From contig OZ257155.1 in the NCBI GenBank assembly GCA_965279355.1, positions 2,666,001 to 2,730,000 of the forward strand: a stretch of DNA of 64,000 nucleotides, read 5' to 3'. Shown here one piece after another: positions 17,264 through 26,251 of this stretch. Position 1 is the first letter of the stretch; every line of letters begins with the position of its first letter. The notes under the pieces were generated by a model that saw only the letters and a program-made list of their open reading frames with translations, was not told the DNA's origin and made no database searches. Source of the DNA: G965279355 sp965279355 (lineage in GTDB: Bacteria; Pseudomonadota; Alphaproteobacteria; CACIAM-22H2). The translations under genes were made by a program, and so were the position numbers.

Positions 17264-17436
17264 GCACATTCTTCGCCATGGGCGGCTATGCGGCCTATGT
17301 CTGGCCGGCTTATGCGCTGACGACCGCCGTGCTCATCGGCTTGTGGATGGTGAGCGCCCGTAGCCTGCGGGCCAGGCAGGCCGAAGTCGACAGGGCTGAA
17401 GCGCAGTCGCCGCGCGCAAGGCACGACCCACGATGA
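17260..17436 (+). CDS. ccmD: Heme exporter protein CcmD
   Basis: Small single-pass membrane protein of 58 residues from the ATG at 17260. It begins MSTFFAMGGYAAYVWPAYALT, with the conserved GGYAxYVWPAY pattern of CcmD, followed by one membrane helix and a basic cytoplasmic tail (LRARQAEVDRAEAQ). CcmD is needed for release of holo-CcmE from CcmC. It overlaps ccmC and ccmE by four bases each. Confidence 0.93.
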   Translation: MSTFFAMGGYAAYVWPAYALTTAVLIGLWMVSARSLRARQAEVDRAEAQSPRARHDPR

Positions 17437-17897
17437 CCCGCAAACGGCGACGACTCTACATTCTCGGCCTGTTCCTGCTCGGCCTTGGCACGGCGACCGC
17501 GCTGGCGCTGACCGCCTTCCAGGACAATCTCGTGTTCTTCTACAGCCCGAGCGATCTTGAGACGAAGCACCTGCCGCCCGGCCGCACCTTCAGGCTTGGC
17601 GGGTTGGTGGAGCCCGGCTCGATCGATCGCACGCCGCAGCCCGGCTCCAACGCCGTCGAGGTCAGGTTCCGCGTTACGGATATGAATCGCGCGGTGCCGG
17701 TGGTTTACGCCGGCCTGCTGCCGGATCTCTTCCGCGAAGGACAGGGTGTGGTCGCCAACGGCTCCATCGGACTGGACGGTGTGTTCCGCGCGCGCGAGCT
17801 GTTGGCCAAGCATGACGAGAATTACATGCCACCCGAAGTTGCTGATGCGCTGAAGCGCAGCGGCCAGTGGCAGGGATCGGAAGGCGAGAAGAAATGA
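17433..17897 (+). CDS. ccmE: Heme chaperone CcmE
   Basis: Membrane-anchored periplasmic heme chaperone, 154 residues. An N-terminal helix (residues 8-28) anchors an OB-fold domain. The covalent heme-binding His127 and the following Tyr131 lie in KHDENYMP near the C-terminus, as in characterised CcmE. It takes heme from CcmC and hands it to the CcmF/H module. It overlaps both neighbours by four bases. Confidence 0.95.
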   Translation: MTRKRRRLYILGLFLLGLGTATALALTAFQDNLVFFYSPSDLETKHLPPGRTFRLGGLVEPGSIDRTPQPGSNAVEVRFRVTDMNRAVPVVYAGLLPDLFREGQGVVANGSIGLDGVFRARELLAKHDENYMPPEVADALKRSGQWQGSEGEKK

Positions 17898-19915
17898 TCC
17901 CGGAGATCGGCCACTACGCGCTGGTGCTCGCCCTCATTCTGGCGGTGATCCAGGGGACACTGCCGTTTGTCGGCGCCGCGCGCAACGATGCGCCGCTGAT
18001 GACTGTCGGCAACGGCGCGGCCTATGCCCAGTTCGGCTTCATCGTCATCGCGTTCGCCTGCCTCGCGCAGGCCTACATGACCTCGGATTTCTCGGTGCGC
18101 AACGTCGCCGAGAATTCCAATTCGGCGATGCCGATGCTCTACAAATTCACCGGCACCTGGGGCAACCACGAAGGCTCGATGCTGCTGTGGATGCTGATCC
18201 TGACCCTGTTCGCCGCGGCCGTCGCGGCGTTCGGGCGGCATCTGCCGCCGCCGCTCAAGGCGCGGGTGCTGGGCGTGCATGGGCTGATCGGCGTCGCCTT
18301 CCTCGCCTTCATCATCTTCACCTCGAATCCCTTCCTGCGCCTCGACCCGGCGCCGCCGGACGGCAACGATCTCAATCCGCTGCTGCAGGATCCCGGCCTC
18401 GCCTTCCATCCGCCGTTCCTCTATCTCGGCTATGTCGGCTTTTCGACCACCTTTGCGTTCGCCGTCGCGGCGCTGCTCGAAGGCAGAGTTGATCCCGCGT
18501 GGGCGCGCTGGGTGCGGCCGTGGACGCTGGGTGCCTGGTCGTCGCTGACCATCGGCATCGCGATGGGAAGCTGGTGGGCGTATTACGAGCTTGGCTGGGG
18601 CGGCTGGTGGTTCTGGGACCCGGTCGAGAATGCTTCCTTCATGCCGTGGCTGATCGGCACTGCCCTTCTGCATTCGGCCGTGGTCGCGGAAAAACGCGAT
18701 GCGCTGAAGACATGGACTGTCCTGCTTGCCATCCTCGCCTTCGCGCTGTCGCTGGTCGGCACGTTCCTGGTGCGCTCCGGCGTGCTGACCTCTGTGCATT
18801 CCTTCGCCGTCGATCCCGCGCGCGGGCTGTTTATCCTGCTGATCCTGATTGCCGCCATCGGCGGTGCGCTTGTGCTCTATGCCTGGCGGGCGCCGATGCT
18901 GAAGACGGGTGGCCTGTTCGCGCCGATCAGCCGCGAAGGCGCCATGGTACTGAACAACCTTCTGCTGACCACCGCCTGCGCCACGGTGTTCCTCGGCACG
19001 CTCTACCCGCTCTTTCTTGACGCGGTGACGGGCGAAAAAGTTTCGGTCGGTCCGCCCTTCTTCAACGCGACCTTCGTGCCTTTAATGGTGCCGCTGGTCA
19101 TGGCGCTGGCCGTCGGGCCGCTGCTGGCATGGAAGCGCGGCGATCTCGCCGGCGCCTTGAGCCGTCTCTGGGCCGCTGCGGCTGTTACGGTAATCGTGGT
19201 CGTCGCCTTGCTGCTGATCCAGGGCGTCAAATCGATTCTGGCCGTATTGGGAATCGGCCTTGCCGTCTGGGTCGCCGCCGGCACGCTGGTCGAGCTGGCG
19301 GAGCGCATCCGGCTATTCCGGGTTCCCTTGAGTGACTCACTTGGCCGCGCCATCGGCCTTCCGCGCGCGACCTGGGGCATGACCATCGCGCATTTCGGCA
19401 TGGCGGTGTTCATCGCCGGCGTCACGGCCTCATCGGCCTGGCAGATCGAAAAGCTGCAGATGGTACGGGCGGGCGATGTGATCGACCTCGCCGGCTACCA
19501 GTTCACGTTCAAGGGCGCAGTGGAAGAGACCGGGCCCAACTACATCGCGCGGCGCGGCACTTTTGAAGTGACGAAGAACGGCAAGCTCGTCACGACAATG
19601 CATCCGGCCAAGCGCTTCTATCCGGTTCAGCGCAGCATGACGACCGAAGCCGCGATCCACACGATCTGGGTCGCCGACCTCTATGCGACGATGAGCGATC
19701 CACAAGAACCGCAGATGACGGGCGGCCCGGCGTTTCCGGCCGATCCCAATGCGGCGTGGGCGGCGCGGCTCTATTACAACCCGCTGGTGCCGTGGATCTG
19801 GATCGGTTGCGTCATCATGGCGTTCGGCGGCGGCGTGTCGCTGACCGATCGCCGCCATCGCGTCGGTGCCCCGGTGCCGGCGCGTAGCCGCGTCGTGACC
19901 GCGGCGGCCGAATAA
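17894..19915 (+). CDS. ccmF: Cytochrome c heme lyase subunit CcmF
   Basis: Large membrane protein of 673 residues from the ATG at 17894, starting inside the ccmE end. The WWD domain reads GWGGWWFWDPVENASFMPW near residue 240, with heme-ligand histidines in the flanking regions (GNHEGSM, HSAVVAEK). About 14 hydrophobic segments and a C-terminal periplasmic domain (QMVRAGDVIDLAGYQFTF) are visible. It works with CcmH/CcmI to transfer heme to apocytochrome c. Its stop overlaps ccmG by one base (TAATG). Confidence 0.95.
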   Translation: MIPEIGHYALVLALILAVIQGTLPFVGAARNDAPLMTVGNGAAYAQFGFIVIAFACLAQAYMTSDFSVRNVAENSNSAMPMLYKFTGTWGNHEGSMLLWMLILTLFAAAVAAFGRHLPPPLKARVLGVHGLIGVAFLAFIIFTSNPFLRLDPAPPDGNDLNPLLQDPGLAFHPPFLYLGYVGFSTTFAFAVAALLEGRVDPAWARWVRPWTLGAWSSLTIGIAMGSWWAYYELGWGGWWFWDPVENASFMPWLIGTALLHSAVVAEKRDALKTWTVLLAILAFALSLVGTFLVRSGVLTSVHSFAVDPARGLFILLILIAAIGGALVLYAWRAPMLKTGGLFAPISREGAMVLNNLLLTTACATVFLGTLYPLFLDAVTGEKVSVGPPFFNATFVPLMVPLVMALAVGPLLAWKRGDLAGALSRLWAAAAVTVIVVVALLLIQGVKSILAVLGIGLAVWVAAGTLVELAERIRLFRVPLSDSLGRAIGLPRATWGMTIAHFGMAVFIAGVTASSAWQIEKLQMVRAGDVIDLAGYQFTFKGAVEETGPNYIARRGTFEVTKNGKLVTTMHPAKRFYPVQRSMTTEAAIHTIWVADLYATMSDPQEPQMTGGPAFPADPNAAWAARLYYNPLVPWIWIGCVIMAFGGGVSLTDRRHRVGAPVPARSRVVTAAAE

Positions 19916-20448
19916 TGCGGCGCCTGCTTTATCTTTTGCCGCTCGCGGCGTTCGCGGCGGTGGCAATCTGGTTCGCGGTCGGCCTCACCCGCGATCCGGC
20001 CAAGCTGCCTTCGGCCCTGCTCGACCGGCCGATGCCCGAATTCGCGCTGCCGGCACTGCCCGGCACCCATCTCCCGCCCCTGCACAGCGCCGACCTCAAG
20101 GGCAAGGTGGCGCTCATCAACGTGTTCGCGTCGTGGTGCATCCCGTGCCGCGTCGAGCATCCGCTGCTGATGACCATGTCGCGGGACCCGGCAATTGTCG
20201 TCTACGGCATCAGCTACAAGGACCGCGCCGAGGACAGTGTGAAATTCCTGCAGGACCTCGGCAACCCCTACGCCGCCATCGGGCACGATCTGGACGGACG
20301 GGTCGGTATCGAGTGGGGCGTGTACGGCGTGCCGGAAACCTTCATCGTCGATCGCGACGGCCGTATCCGCCACAAGCATGTCGGCCCGATCACACCGCAG
20401 GTGTTGCAGGACACGATTCGCCCGATGATCGCGCAGCTATCCCGATGA
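19915..20448 (+). CDS. ccmG: Thiol:disulfide interchange protein CcmG/DsbE
   Basis: Periplasmic thioredoxin-fold reductant of apocytochrome c, 177 residues. An N-terminal membrane anchor (residues 5-24) is followed by a TlpA-like domain with the active site WCIPC (Cys75, Cys78) and the cis-proline region YGVPETFIVD. It keeps the CXXCH cysteines of apocytochromes reduced for heme attachment. It overlaps ccmF by one base and ccmH by four. Confidence 0.94.
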   Translation: MRRLLYLLPLAAFAAVAIWFAVGLTRDPAKLPSALLDRPMPEFALPALPGTHLPPLHSADLKGKVALINVFASWCIPCRVEHPLLMTMSRDPAIVVYGISYKDRAEDSVKFLQDLGNPYAAIGHDLDGRVGIEWGVYGVPETFIVDRDGRIRHKHVGPITPQVLQDTIRPMIAQLSR

Positions 20449-20909
20449 AAGCCCGCCTTCTCATCGCCGCGGGACTGGCGCTGATCGCGCTGCCGGCGCT
20501 TGCCGTGCTGCCGCATGAGGTGTTGCCGGACGCAACGCTGGAAGGCCGCGCCCGCGCCCTCTCCAAGGAAATCCGCTGCCAGGTCTGCCAGAATCAGGAC
20601 ATCGACGATTCCAATTCGCCGCTTGCCGCCGATCTCCGGCGTCTGGTCCGCGAGCGTCTGGTATCAGGCGACAGCGACCCGCAGATCCTGACCTATCTCA
20701 CGCAGCGCTACGGCGACTACGTACTGATGCGCCCGCCGGTGCGTCCCTCGACGTGGCCGCTGTGGTTCGGCCCGGCCATCCTGCTGATCGTTGCCGCCGT
20801 CGGTGTCGCGATTGTCGCGCGGCGCCGGCGTGGCGCACCGCCACCGGTCGCGGCGCTCGGCGCCGATGAGGAACGGCGCCTCACTGAAATCATGGGCGAC
20901 AAACGCTGA
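20445..20909 (+). CDS. ccmH: Cytochrome c maturation protein CcmH (CcmL/CycL type)
   Basis: Membrane-anchored thiol oxidoreductase of 154 residues from the ATG at 20445. A signal peptide/anchor covers residues 1-21, the active motif RCQVCQNQ has Cys45 and Cys48, and a C-terminal membrane helix ends in RRRRGAP. The protein corresponds to the short CcmH plus a tail; the TPR part is the separate gene ccmI that follows with a one base overlap, the usual alphaproteobacterial arrangement. Confidence 0.93.
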   Translation: MKARLLIAAGLALIALPALAVLPHEVLPDATLEGRARALSKEIRCQVCQNQDIDDSNSPLAADLRRLVRERLVSGDSDPQILTYLTQRYGDYVLMRPPVRPSTWPLWFGPAILLIVAAVGVAIVARRRRGAPPPVAALGADEERRLTEIMGDKR

Positions 20910-22297
20910 TGCTCTGGCTTGCCGTTGCCGTGATGACCGCCGGAGCCGCTGCGGCTCTTTTGGTTCCGTTGTGGCGCGCGCGCGGCACCGCAGCGCCCCG
21001 CGCCGCCTACGATCTCGAAATCTATCGCGACCAACTCACGGAGCTGGAGCGCGAACAGGCCCGCGGCCTGATCGGCACTGATGAAGCCAAAGCGGCGCGC
21101 ACGGAGATCGCGCGGCGTGCTTTGGCCGCCGACACCGCAGCGCAAATTGCAGTGCCGGCGACGGTATCGCGCCGGAACACGGTCTTTGTCGTTATTGCCG
21201 GTCTAGCGCCGGTCGCAGCACTTGGCCTTTATCTGGTGACGGGTTCACCGCACCTGCCGGCTGTCCCGTTCGCCAGCCGCCTCGCACCAATGTCGCAGGA
21301 AGATGCGATGGTGGCGCAGCTCGCGGACCGTTTGAAAGACCGCCCCGACGATCTGCAGGGCTGGACGCTGCTCGCCCGCTCCTACAGCTCCCTCGGCCGG
21401 ATGACGGAGGCCGTCACCGCCTGGCGGCAGGTCATGCGGATCAGCAACAACGACCCAGAATACGCCAGTCCCTACGCTGAGGTTCTGGTTCAAACGGCAA
21501 ACGGCATCGTCACGCCGGAGGCAGCATCGCAGTTCGAGGCGGCACTGAAGGCCGATCCCGGCGACCCGCGCGCGATGTTCTTCCTCGGCCTGGCGCGCGA
21601 GCAGGCCGGCGAGCCCCGCGAGGCGCTGCAGCGCTGGGTCGATCTGCTCGCGTTGTCACCGCAAGACGCGCCGTGGGTGCCGATGGTGCAGGACCGCCTG
21701 CGCCGGGTGGCGACAGAGGCAAAGATAGATCCCGCCACGCTGGCGCCATCGGAGCAGGCGCGGGCGCTGGCCCAGCAACTGCCGCAGCAACCGCCGATGC
21801 GCGGCCCGTCCGCCGCCGATGTCGATGCCGCGCAATCCATGTCACCCGAGGACCGCCAGACCATGATCCGCGGCATGGTCGATACGCTGGCCGCGCGTCT
21901 GGAAGCTAACCCGAACGATCTCGACGGCTGGCGACGGCTGGCCCGCGCACGACGTGTGCTTGGCGACAATGACAAGGCATTGGAGGCCCTGGCCAGGGCG
22001 GCCGCGCTGGCGCCGCAGGAGCTCGAGGTGCAGACCGATTACGCCAGCGCCCTCTTCGAGCGTCTGCCGCGCGGACAGAAACTGCCGCCGGAATTCGTGC
22101 GTGTCATGCGCAACGTGCTGGCCCTCGATGCCAATCACGGCGATGCGCTGTGGTTCGTTGGCGTGGCGGAAATGGAAGCGGGCAATCGCGCAGCGGCGCT
22201 CGATCTCTGGCAGCATCTGGCCAACCGCCTGCCGCCGCAATCGGAAGAGCGGCGCGAAGTGCAGGCGCAGATCGACCGGCTGAAAGCGGCGCCCTGA
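20909..22297 (+). CDS. ccmI: Cytochrome c maturation protein CcmI (CycH), TPR protein
   Basis: Apocytochrome c chaperone of 462 residues. Two N-terminal membrane helices (about 1-20 and 95-115) flank a cytoplasmic loop with the CcmI-typical YDLEIYRDQLTELEREQARGLI. The periplasmic part contains TPR-like repeats (GWTLLARSYSSLGR, DPRAMFFLGLAREQAG, GWRRLARARRVLGD, GDALWFVGVAEMEAG). It ends the ccm operon and stops 4 bases from the convergent cyclase gene. Confidence 0.93.
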   Translation: MLWLAVAVMTAGAAAALLVPLWRARGTAAPRAAYDLEIYRDQLTELEREQARGLIGTDEAKAARTEIARRALAADTAAQIAVPATVSRRNTVFVVIAGLAPVAALGLYLVTGSPHLPAVPFASRLAPMSQEDAMVAQLADRLKDRPDDLQGWTLLARSYSSLGRMTEAVTAWRQVMRISNNDPEYASPYAEVLVQTANGIVTPEAASQFEAALKADPGDPRAMFFLGLAREQAGEPREALQRWVDLLALSPQDAPWVPMVQDRLRRVATEAKIDPATLAPSEQARALAQQLPQQPPMRGPSAADVDAAQSMSPEDRQTMIRGMVDTLAARLEANPNDLDGWRRLARARRVLGDNDKALEALARAAALAPQELEVQTDYASALFERLPRGQKLPPEFVRVMRNVLALDANHGDALWFVGVAEMEAGNRAAALDLWQHLANRLPPQSEERREVQAQIDRLKAAP

Positions 22298-22300
22298 GCC

Positions 22301-24475
22301 TTACTTCCCTTCCAGCGTATTGACCGGTTCCCAGTCCGCCGGCGGCGGGACCGCGACGAACTTCTTCGCGCGATCGAGGAACAGCGCCGAGGGCGGATCG
22401 ATTGCCGCCACTTTTGCGAACGACTCAACGGCACCGGCAAAGTCGCGTCGCCGCCAGCACAGCAGGCCCTGCGCATAGGCTGCGGCGATCCGCTTCTGCT
22501 CCGGTGTTTCGGTTCCGGTTGCACCCAGAGGCTCCAGAATCTCGACCGGCGCCGCGCGTCCCTTGACCCGGATCGCATCCAGCGCCCGCCACGCGATCGA
22601 CGGCCCCGCCTGCTCCGCCGTCGTCTCCGATGCCATGATGCCAGAACCGAAGTATTTGTTCGCGCCCTCCAGCCGCGAGGCGAGGTTCACGACATCGCCC
22701 ATCACGGTGTAGTTGAAGCGGCGGCGCGAGCCGATATTGCCGACCAGCGCCTCTCCGGAATTGAGACCGATACGCTGCCCGAGCGTGTAGCCTTTGAACG
22801 CAACCGCAGTGCGATTAAGTTCCGTGAGCGCGACCTGACATTTGAGCGCGGCCTGCACCGCATGCAGCGCGTGATGCGGGTCCTGAACCGGCGCACCGAA
22901 CACGGCGACGATGGCGTCGCCGATATATTTGTCGACGAAGCCGCCATGCGCCTCGATGACCTCCGTCATCGCGGACAGATACTCGTTCATCAGGGTGACA
23001 AGTTCGGTCGGCGTCATCTTCTCGGAAAACGACGAGAAGCCCGCCACGTCGGAGAAATAGACCGTGATGTTGCGGCTCTCGCCGCCGAGTTCCGGCGGCT
23101 TGCTGGACGCCATCATCTTCTCGATCACGGCCGGCGACAGGTAGAGCGCGAAACTCTTGCGGAGCAGGCGCTTGTCCTTGTCCGAGACCACGAAGCGATA
23201 GCCGGTGACCGCCGCCAGCACGACGAAGCCGGCAAGAACCGGATCGATCAGCGGCATCACCAGCGCATACACGAACGCCCAGGTGGACAGACCGACCCAA
23301 GCCAGGGACACGCCGATCAGCGCCAGAACGGCCAGGACGGGATTAAGGGTCAGGGCCGCGGCGCCAGCGAACGCCGCAAAGCCGAAATTGACGGCGAAGC
23401 TGGCGCCACGCCCGGCTTCGGTCAATGCGTCGTGGCGGACCAGATTGTTGATGGCGGTGGCGTGCATATAGACACCCGAAATCGAATCGCGGACATACTT
23501 GCTGGATGATGCTGGTGCCGTCAGCGCGCAGCGTGGCGCGGTTGCCCCTTCTATCCCGGTCGCCAGGCGCTTGGAGGTCAGCTTGCGATCCTCGACATCG
23601 AGCACGGTGCCGATCAGAACCGCACGCCCCGCGAAATGCTTGCGGAAGTACTCGGCATCGCCCTTTTCCACGCAGGCGCGCAGATCCGCCAGCGAGAAGG
23701 TCGGAATATCGCCGCTGCCGCCCTCGAAATTCAGGGCAATGGTATTGGGCACGCGTGAGGGTACGCGATAGCCGGCAAGAGTCATCGCGCCGTCGGCAGC
23801 GAGTTCCGGTGTCGCCTTCTGCAGCCGTGCTGCAAGTTCCACCGCCATCGAAGGAACGTGTTCGTCCCCGGTTGCAAAGGTAAGCGGCAGACGCCGGATA
23901 ATATCGTCGGGGTCGTTGTATGCATTGAGCGCCCGAATATTGCGTTGCTGACCGACGCTCATCCGTTGCCGGTCCTCGGGCTGGATCGGATGCTCGGTGT
24001 GCTGGACCTGGCCAAGAACCAGCTTGCCGGCCTGCGCCATCGATCGCAGCGTCAGCAGGTACTCGCGCTCGAAGCCCCGCAGCTTGTCACCGATTGTCGC
24101 CTCGGTTTGTGTCTGTGGGTCGCGAAAAGTGATCCTCGACCGCTCAATCGAGGCCGGGAAGATGATATCGAAGCCGACAACCGCAGCACCGCCTTCGGTC
24201 ACCGCCGCGACGACGCGCCCAATCTCGTTGACCCAGGTCGCCTGCGGCGTCCCGGCGAAGGGATGTGTCGCATACGTTTCTTCATCCAGCGCGATCACGA
24301 CGGCGGAGGATTGCGCGGCATCGTGGACACGACCGACCGTGGTCCAGCGCAGCCATGTCAGGACGTCGATCGAAAAATAGCGAAGCGTGTCGAAGACCGG
24401 CGCGATCGCGGCCACGCTGACGACCAGCGCGATCAGCAATGCCGCCAGCGCGTCGCGCCATTTGATGCCCCCCAT
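22301..24475 (-). CDS. CHASE2 domain adenylate cyclase (class III)
   Basis: Membrane-bound cAMP-producing enzyme of 724 residues. After an N-terminal helix (about 11-30) comes a CHASE2 extracytoplasmic sensor domain to about residue 345, three hydrophobic segments, and a class III cyclase catalytic domain. Metal-binding aspartates lie in YFSDVAGFSSFSE and YIGDAIVAVFGAP, the adenine-selecting Lys in FVDKYIGD and Asp in MGDVVNLASRLE, with the transition-state Arg in the same motif, so ATP rather than GTP is expected. A C-terminal segment resembles a TPR. It lies 15 bases after the exported-protein gene on the same strand. Confidence 0.92.
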   Translation of the reverse strand: MGGIKWRDALAALLIALVVSVAAIAPVFDTLRYFSIDVLTWLRWTTVGRVHDAAQSSAVVIALDEETYATHPFAGTPQATWVNEIGRVVAAVTEGGAAVVGFDIIFPASIERSRITFRDPQTQTEATIGDKLRGFEREYLLTLRSMAQAGKLVLGQVQHTEHPIQPEDRQRMSVGQQRNIRALNAYNDPDDIIRRLPLTFATGDEHVPSMAVELAARLQKATPELAADGAMTLAGYRVPSRVPNTIALNFEGGSGDIPTFSLADLRACVEKGDAEYFRKHFAGRAVLIGTVLDVEDRKLTSKRLATGIEGATAPRCALTAPASSSKYVRDSISGVYMHATAINNLVRHDALTEAGRGASFAVNFGFAAFAGAAALTLNPVLAVLALIGVSLAWVGLSTWAFVYALVMPLIDPVLAGFVVLAAVTGYRFVVSDKDKRLLRKSFALYLSPAVIEKMMASSKPPELGGESRNITVYFSDVAGFSSFSEKMTPTELVTLMNEYLSAMTEVIEAHGGFVDKYIGDAIVAVFGAPVQDPHHALHAVQAALKCQVALTELNRTAVAFKGYTLGQRIGLNSGEALVGNIGSRRRFNYTVMGDVVNLASRLEGANKYFGSGIMASETTAEQAGPSIAWRALDAIRVKGRAAPVEILEPLGATGTETPEQKRIAAAYAQGLLCWRRRDFAGAVESFAKVAAIDPPSALFLDRAKKFVAVPPPADWEPVNTLEGK

Positions 24476-24490
24476 CAGGCGGCGGCGCGA

Positions 24491-25183
24491 TCAGCCGGCG
24501 GGCTGGAAGCGCAACAGGCGGCCGACGATGGGCGCCTGTCCGGGCTTCGCGAAAGGATCGACCTTGAAGACGATCTGCGCGGTACCGACGCTGGCGCGAT
24601 AGAGACCGCCGGCGGCCAGCGCCTTGTCGGATTTTGCAAAATCATAGAAGGCGCCGCGTGTCAGCTGGCGGTCGGCAATCGTCACCTCATGTTTCTCGCC
24701 GGGCTGATCGATGCGCTCGATGAGCAGCTTGCCGCCCCCTTTCACCTCGATGACCGGCGATAAACCATAAAGGGTGATCTCCGGCTGCGGCGCGGCCGCA
24801 GGCGCACCCGGCCGGGGCGCCGAACGGAAAACCATCGCGCCGCTCTTGCTGGCCTGCTGCTGGGTCAACTGCATCTTGCCGCCATCACAGCCGACCTTGT
24901 CGCGCTGCACCTTGCCGCCGGCGACGGCGCTCTGCTCGTCCCCGACCGTGACGACACCGCCGGAGATGGTCTCGCGCCAGCAGGATTTCATGTAGCCGAG
25001 GACCATGGTGTCGGTCGGCGCCAGCCGGATCACCTTGCCGGCGGAGACATAGTCCATGAAGTCGACCCCCGCCGACTTGCTGTTCACGTCTTCAACGACC
25101 GCAACGGGCGCCTGCGCCAGCGCCGGGACGGCGGCGAGGAACCCCGCCGCGATGCCGATCAGAATGGATCGAATTGGCAACAT
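24491..25183 (-). CDS. Exported protein of unknown function upstream of the cyclase
   Basis: A 230 residue protein with a clear signal peptide (residues 1-23, cleavage likely after ALA) and no membrane helix afterward. It contains a beta-rich N-terminal part (VVEDVNSKSAGVDFMDYVSAGKV), two cysteines that could pair (SCWRET, VGCDGG) and a C-terminal part ending FDAKPG-like KVDPFAKPGQAP. The position directly upstream of a CHASE2 cyclase in one operon is like the FecR-domain proteins often paired with such cyclases, and the early AGKVIRLAPTDTMVLGYM stretch could be a short FecR-like fold, but I do not recognise the family firmly. Confidence 0.7.
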   Translation of the reverse strand: MLPIRSILIGIAAGFLAAVPALAQAPVAVVEDVNSKSAGVDFMDYVSAGKVIRLAPTDTMVLGYMKSCWRETISGGVVTVGDEQSAVAGGKVQRDKVGCDGGKMQLTQQQASKSGAMVFRSAPRPGAPAAAPQPEITLYGLSPVIEVKGGGKLLIERIDQPGEKHEVTIADRQLTRGAFYDFAKSDKALAAGGLYRASVGTAQIVFKVDPFAKPGQAPIVGRLLRFQPAG

Positions 25184-25372
25184 AACCGTACTCCCGGTTT
25201 CACATTGGCCATCACCTTACGGCCAATCGCCAGCCTCCTCAGTGACGTCAGTCACAGGGCCTATCCCGCGCAACCCATGGATTATAGCGGAGATCGCCGC
25301 CCCCACCGCACTCAAAGCAGACCGCGGGACGCCTGGGACCGGCCGTGTTAAGGTTTTGCCGGGAGCATATCG

Positions 25373-26251
25373 ATGCACAAGCACACGCTGGCCGGGCCCC
25401 GGTACAAGCACGATGCGGCGGACCGGGACGGCTACGACACCATTTCCGTCGAGCCCCTGACGCCGATCATCGGCGCCGAGATCGGTGGCATCGACCTGAC
25501 ACGTCCGCTATCCAACCGGCAGTTCGATGAACTGCACCGGGCGCTGGCCGAGCACCTGGTGATCTTCTTCCGCGATCAGGCGCTGAGTCCCGACCAACAT
25601 CTGGCCTTCGGCCGGCGGTTCGGCGAACTGCACGTCCATCCCGCAGCACCCCATGAGCCCGGACAGCCCGAGCTGATGATCGTCCATGCAGACGAGAACT
25701 CGCCGCGCGCCAATGGCGAATACTGGCACACCGACGTGTCCTGCGAAGCCGAGCCGCCGATGGGCAGCATGCTCCACATCAAGGAGTGCCCGCCGGTCGG
25801 CGGCGATACGCTGTTCGCCAGCATGTACGCCGCTTACGAGGCGCTCTCCGACCGGATGAAGACCTATCTCGATGGCATGACAGCGATCCATGACAGCGAG
25901 CATGTCTATCGTGGCACGTTTGCAAGCCAGGGAGTTGCAGACAAAACGGTCTACCCGCGCGCCGAACACCCGGTGGTCCGCACCCACCCCGTTACCGGTC
26001 GCAAGGCGCTCTACGTCAATCGCGGCTTCACGACGGCCCTGGTCGGCGTGCCGCGTGACGAAAGCGATGGAATCCTGCGCGTGCTGTACGAGCACATGGA
26101 GAACCCGCTCTTCCAGTGCCGCTTCCGCTGGCGGAAAAACTCGCTGGCCTTCTGGGACAACCGCTGCGCGCAACACCGCGCCCTGTGGGACTACTGGCCG
26201 CACACCAGGCACGGCCACCGGGTCACGATCAGGGGCGACAGGCCGCGGTGA
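25373..26251 (+). CDS. TauD/TfdA family Fe(II)/2-oxoglutarate dioxygenase
   Basis: Non-heme iron dioxygenase of 292 residues. The iron triad is His119 and Asp121 (EYWHTDVSC) and a distal His in NRCAQHRALWDY, and the 2-oxoglutarate-binding arginine lies in the terminal HRVTIRG. The GVEI-like opening PIIGAEIGGIDLTRPL is typical. TauD homologues hydroxylate taurine or alkyl sulfonates and TfdA 2,4-D; the substrate here is unknown, and there is no neighbouring sulfonate transporter. It ends head to head against the O-antigen ligase gene with no spacer. Confidence 0.9.
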   Translation: MHKHTLAGPRYKHDAADRDGYDTISVEPLTPIIGAEIGGIDLTRPLSNRQFDELHRALAEHLVIFFRDQALSPDQHLAFGRRFGELHVHPAAPHEPGQPELMIVHADENSPRANGEYWHTDVSCEAEPPMGSMLHIKECPPVGGDTLFASMYAAYEALSDRMKTYLDGMTAIHDSEHVYRGTFASQGVADKTVYPRAEHPVVRTHPVTGRKALYVNRGFTTALVGVPRDESDGILRVLYEHMENPLFQCRFRWRKNSLAFWDNRCAQHRALWDYWPHTRHGHRVTIRGDRPR

